This document shows positions 61,403-64,000 of a DNA stretch of 64,000 bases, one piece after another. Position numbers and translations under genes: made by a program. The stretch comes from RGIG6165 sp045538835 (GTDB taxonomy: Bacteria > Bacillota > Clostridia > Oscillospirales > Feifaniaceae), in assembly GCA_045538835.1 (NCBI GenBank), contig JAZQEF010000010.1, positions 24,826-88,825 on the forward strand, given 5' to 3'. The notes below the pieces were generated by a model. It saw only the letters and a program-made list of their open reading frames with translations, was not told where the DNA came from and ran no database searches. Positions within the stretch are counted from its first letter, which is position 1, and the number at the start of each line of letters is the position of its first letter.

Positions 61403-62674
61403 ATGATTCCTGCAATAATTCTTTTTGCTATTACATATATTCTTATGCTTGTCTTTTCTAAGTATAGACCGTATATTGCACTTGCATCGGGTGTGATATT
61501 TGTTATTACAGGTATGCTCCCCATAAATGAGGTTTGGGGTTCTGTTGATTTGAATGTAATTTTGATGATAGCAGGCACAATGGGGCTTGTTGCTCTGTTT
61601 GTGGAAAGCGGCATGCCGGCACTTCTTGCAGATGTAATAATGGACAATGTTCCAAATATAAAATGGGCGGTAGTAGCACTATCAGTTTTTGCAGGAGTGA
61701 TTTCTGCATTTGTGGACAATGTTGCTACGGTACTGATGGTAGCGCCTGTTGCTATGGAAATTTGCAAAGAACTTAAGACAAACCCTGTGCCGTTTATCAT
61801 TTCGATTTCAGTTTCTTCAAATCTGCAAGGCGCTGCAACACTTGTGGGTGATACAACGGCAATTATGCTTGGCTCAGCACTTGATATGAGTTTTCTGGAC
61901 TTTGTCTGGTATAATGGTAAACCAAGCATATTCTTTGCGGTTGAACTTGGAGCACTTCTTTCAGCTGTAATTATAGCGTATCTTTTTCGCAAAGAAAAAG
62001 AGCCTGTGCCGAGAGATAAGGAAAGACCAAAAGTGAAAAATCTTATACCTACGTATCTTCTAATAGCCATGCTTGTGCTTCTTATCGGAGCATCGTTTAT
62101 TAAAAATAAACCTGCCGAAACAAACGGTATAATCAGTTGCTCTCTTTTAATAATTGGGCTTGTTTACCAATATATAAGGACAAGAAAATTTGTTTATATA
62201 ATCGATGCTCTTAAAGAAATAGATTTCACAACGATAGGTATTCTTGTAGGCCTTTTCCTTATGATAGGCGGCATTTCTGCGCAGGGCGTTATTGACGCTG
62301 CGGCAGGTCTGCTTGCTAAGGCGGGCGGCGACAATATGTTTTTGCTGTATACAATAATCGTATGGGCATCAGTGGCAATCTCGGCATTTATAGATAACAT
62401 TCCCTATGTTGCCACGATGATACCGATTATCGGCGGTATAGCAGGGGCACTGAATATAGATCCCACACCGCTTTATTTCGGTCTTCTCTCGGGTGCAACA
62501 CTCGGAGGAAACTGCACACCGATAGGTGCTTCGGCAAATATCACGGGTATCGGCATACTTCGCAAGGAAGGCTATGAAGTAAAAAATTCCGACTTCTTTA
62601 AAATCGGAATACCCTTTACTTTAGCGGCAATAGTTCCTGCATATATTTATATCTGGTTAGTATACGGAATATAA
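61403..62674 (+). CDS. ArsB/NhaD-type (SLC13-like) ion permease
   Basis: 423 residues with 11-12 membrane segments. Signature SAFVDNVATVLMVAPVA and its repeated half SAFIDNIPYVATMIPIIGG, plus SGATLGGNCTPIGASANITG near the end, place it in the ion-transporter superfamily containing ArsB, NhaD and citrate/anion carriers. AGAGGTAAG precedes the ATG. Substrate undetermined; often annotated as arsenite or anion transporter. Confidence 0.9.
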   Translation: MIPAIILFAITYILMLVFSKYRPYIALASGVIFVITGMLPINEVWGSVDLNVILMIAGTMGLVALFVESGMPALLADVIMDNVPNIKWAVVALSVFAGVISAFVDNVATVLMVAPVAMEICKELKTNPVPFIISISVSSNLQGAATLVGDTTAIMLGSALDMSFLDFVWYNGKPSIFFAVELGALLSAVIIAYLFRKEKEPVPRDKERPKVKNLIPTYLLIAMLVLLIGASFIKNKPAETNGIISCSLLIIGLVYQYIRTRKFVYIIDALKEIDFTTIGILVGLFLMIGGISAQGVIDAAAGLLAKAGGDNMFLLYTIIVWASVAISAFIDNIPYVATMIPIIGGIAGALNIDPTPLYFGLLSGATLGGNCTPIGASANITGIGILRKEGYEVKNSDFFKIGIPFTLAAIVPAYIYIWLVYGI

Positions 62675-62677
62675 AAC

Positions 62678-62710
62678 AAAAAGCCATTGGAGAAATCCAA
62701 TGGCTTTTTT
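62678..62710. terminator. Bidirectional terminator
   Basis: AAAAAGCCATTGG and CCAATGGCTTTTT around AGAAAT, between convergent genes. Confidence 0.88.
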
Positions 62711-63191
62711 ACCAGATGCGCACGCCGTCGATATGGATAAAGCGTGAGAGTTCGTAAGTATATGAAAAAAGCGGTCTGTCAAGCGCATCAAAACTGTGTG
62801 CCGCCACTAAAATGGTGGGACTCACCGCAGTGATAACGGGCGAGTGGTAAAAACCGAGGTTTCCCCCGCCGAGTTGCACGATATCGCCGGGGCGCGCCTC
62901 ACTCTGAGGCACAATGTGCCCGTAGGGACCGACAGAGCGGTTGTTTATGAGAAATCTGTAAAGAAACTCGACACCGCTCCACGAAGCAGAACGGTCGTAT
63001 GACGAGCGGTAATACCAGCCCGTGACAGGCGTAAAGTTCATTATTCCTGCGCCTGCATAAATGCTCTGTGAAGCAAAATTTGTACAGTCACCGCCGATTT
63101 TTTCAAAATCGTAATAAGCAGGATTTCGCGAAAGCGCCCACCTTCGCGCATACGCCACAGCAGCCGCTCTGTTATAAGGTATCTCTTTCAT
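62709..63191 (-). CDS. Putative amidase (Amidase_6 family)
   Basis: 160 residues without a signal peptide. YNRAAAVAYARRWALSRNP, the active-site region GGDCTNFASQ (Cys near residue 36), GDIVQL, and H in HSPVITAV/AAHSFDA match the putative amidase family found in Firmicutes. A cysteine-type hydrolase, probably acting on wall peptides. Its lack of a signal makes a spore or cytoplasmic role possible. Confidence 0.9.
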   Translation of the reverse strand: MKEIPYNRAAAVAYARRWALSRNPAYYDFEKIGGDCTNFASQSIYAGAGIMNFTPVTGWYYRSSYDRSASWSGVEFLYRFLINNRSVGPYGHIVPQSEARPGDIVQLGGGNLGFYHSPVITAVSPTILVAAHSFDALDRPLFSYTYELSRFIHIDGVRIW

Positions 63192-63250
63192 ATTTTTGCC
63201 CCTTTATTATGATATGAGGATAAATGTAAAAGGACACCCCCAAAATGATA

Positions 63251-63270
63251 TGCACCCCAAAAGTTAGACA
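63251..63270. mobile_element. Possible IS3-type terminal inverted-repeat remnant
   Basis: TGCACCCCAAAAGTTAGACA resembles the ends of IS150/IS3-group elements (CCCCAAAAGTTAGAC core). No transposase reading frame and no second end were found in the window, so at most a relic. Confidence 0.4.
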
Positions 63271-63361
63271 CTTCGTATGAGGGTGGATATTTATTTGGCT
63301 AATTTAAAGCAGGAAATCTATAAAATAACAACTAAAAATATTGAATTATTAGAAAAATGTT

Positions 63362-63390
63362 TTGCTTTTTTTGCACAAGTGTGATAGTAT
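63362..63390 (+). promoter_or_regulatory. Possible promoter of the large secreted gene
   Basis: TTGCTT (63362-63367), 17 bases, TAGTAT (63385-63390), giving a leader of about 85 bases. AAGGAGG precedes the ATG. Confidence 0.45.
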
Positions 63391-63478
63391 TACAGTAGGT
63401 AAATTTTGTGAAATGTAAATAAATGATATTTACCTTTGAATTCAACAAATTTAAAATTTTTTTAAGGAGGAAAAAACT

Positions 63479-64000
63479 ATGAGCAAATCATCAAGACTTC
63501 TGGCGATACTTTTAGCAGTTTTAATGGCTGTATCAGTATTGCCGGTAAGCGCGTTTGCTGCTGATAACGTTATTACGGCAGTAGACACAAGCGATCTCGT
63601 TATGGAAACAGTGTTTCCGTATTCGGGAACACCGGTCACGGGAAATTTGTGGTCAAACAACACATATATGAATGTAGTAAATCCTACATTCTATGAGACT
63701 ATTCCCGCAACCGTAGACGGTGAAAGTGTAAACCTTCCCGTAACGTGGACATCGGCAGACTACGTTTCAACCGTACCCGGTGACTACACATTCACAGCTG
63801 TAGCAGAAGGCTACACATGGGCAGAGGATGTTCCTGTGCCCACAATCAAAGTAAAAGTTATCGACGGTGTTATCGCAAACGGTAGTGGTTTGTGGGGACT
63901 TATAACAAGCACCGGCGAATCCATTGACTATATGCTTAAGCCGGCAAAAGATGGTGTTACAACCTCACAGATTTATGATGCAACAGGCTGCAACAAGATG
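63479..64000 (+). CDS. Large secreted protein, 3' end beyond the window
   Basis: At least 174 residues, open at the right edge. ATG 63479 follows a perfect AAGGAGGAAAAAACT site. Signal peptide MSKSSRLLAILLAVLMAVSV with cleavage after AFAA, then beta-rich segments (NPTFYETIPATVDGESV, PVTWTSADYVSTVPGDY) that look like Ig-like repeats (Ig-like Bacterial, Rib or similar) of surface proteins. Function unknown. Confidence 0.85.
   Translation, partial: MSKSSRLLAILLAVLMAVSVLPVSAFAADNVITAVDTSDLVMETVFPYSGTPVTGNLWSNNTYMNVVNPTFYETIPATVDGESVNLPVTWTSADYVSTVPGDYTFTAVAEGYTWAEDVPVPTIKVKVIDGVIANGSGLWGLITSTGESIDYMLKPAKDGVTTSQIYDATGCNKM

Overview
The window looks like a chromosome segment of a strictly anaerobic, low-to-moderate GC Clostridia member, probably an uncultured gut-type Oscillospirales or Christensenellales relative (the rank is inference). 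Supporting signs are SpoIIID (sporulation), pyruvate formate-lyase with its activase, an FprA/rubredoxin oxygen-or-NO detoxification operon, archaeal-type ProS, RibU under an FMN riboswitch, strong AGGAGG-type ribosome sites and frequent TTG/GTG starts. No rRNA, tRNA, CRISPR array, prophage or intact transposase was seen. Most of the window is ordinary core chromosome, with accessory DNA concentrated at 39.6-40.6 kb and 43.2-44.4 kb.

Layout. 0-10.6 kb (minus strand): lipoprotein fragment, cation/proton antiporter with a PII-like partner, DUF2207/LemA pair, ftsK/spoIIIE, uppP, tepA, and a methyltransferase operon (trmN6-rsmI-trmB). 10.7-15.6 kb (minus): ferredoxin, S41 protease, argS, DUF1934 protein, and a secreted protein with a probable dead NodB fold. 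15.8-21.9 kb: lipoprotein, pflA/pflB, a 2-hydroxyacid dehydrogenase, and an XRE-HTH/proline-biosynthesis reductase fusion preceded by paired palindromes. 21.9-24.8 kb (minus): heavy-metal exporter-like permease, HAD phosphatase, iron alcohol dehydrogenase. 24.9-29.1 kb (plus): cupin, G5/3D wall protein, malQ, rmuC.

29.1-37.4 kb (minus): SLH-anchored trypsin-like protease, DUF3006 protein and ComEC-like hydrolase, ribU with FMN riboswitch, rarA, glyA, proS. 37.6-42.6 kb (plus): Asp23-like protein, fakA, an AT-rich membrane protein inserted in the familiar yloU-yloV-recG order, recG. 42.7-44.4 kb: two small lipoprotein genes, one led by a promoter-aptamer-terminator-like RNA and bracketed by a 53-bp repeat, then a 250-bp array of perfect palindromes. 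44.4-52.7 kb (minus): small exporter, spoIIID, Rieske oxidoreductase, M18 aminopeptidase, lytic transglycosylase, coaE, tsaC/ywlC, prfA, DUF951 protein, ilvE. 52.8-57.4 kb (plus): a two-enzyme wall hydrolase, asnA, split chromate transporter.

57.5-64 kb: a divergent Crp/Fnr regulator and a ferredoxin-fprA-rubredoxin-Bfd-like operon sharing a perfect palindrome, a ZIP transporter without a normal start codon, an ArsB/NhaD-like permease, a putative amidase, an IS3-type end remnant, and the start of a large secreted protein. The strongest leads for new biology are the HTH-ProC fusion with its operator pair, the structured RNA at 43.4 kb with its flanking repeats, and the palindrome family shared between the FMN riboswitch and 44.3 kb.
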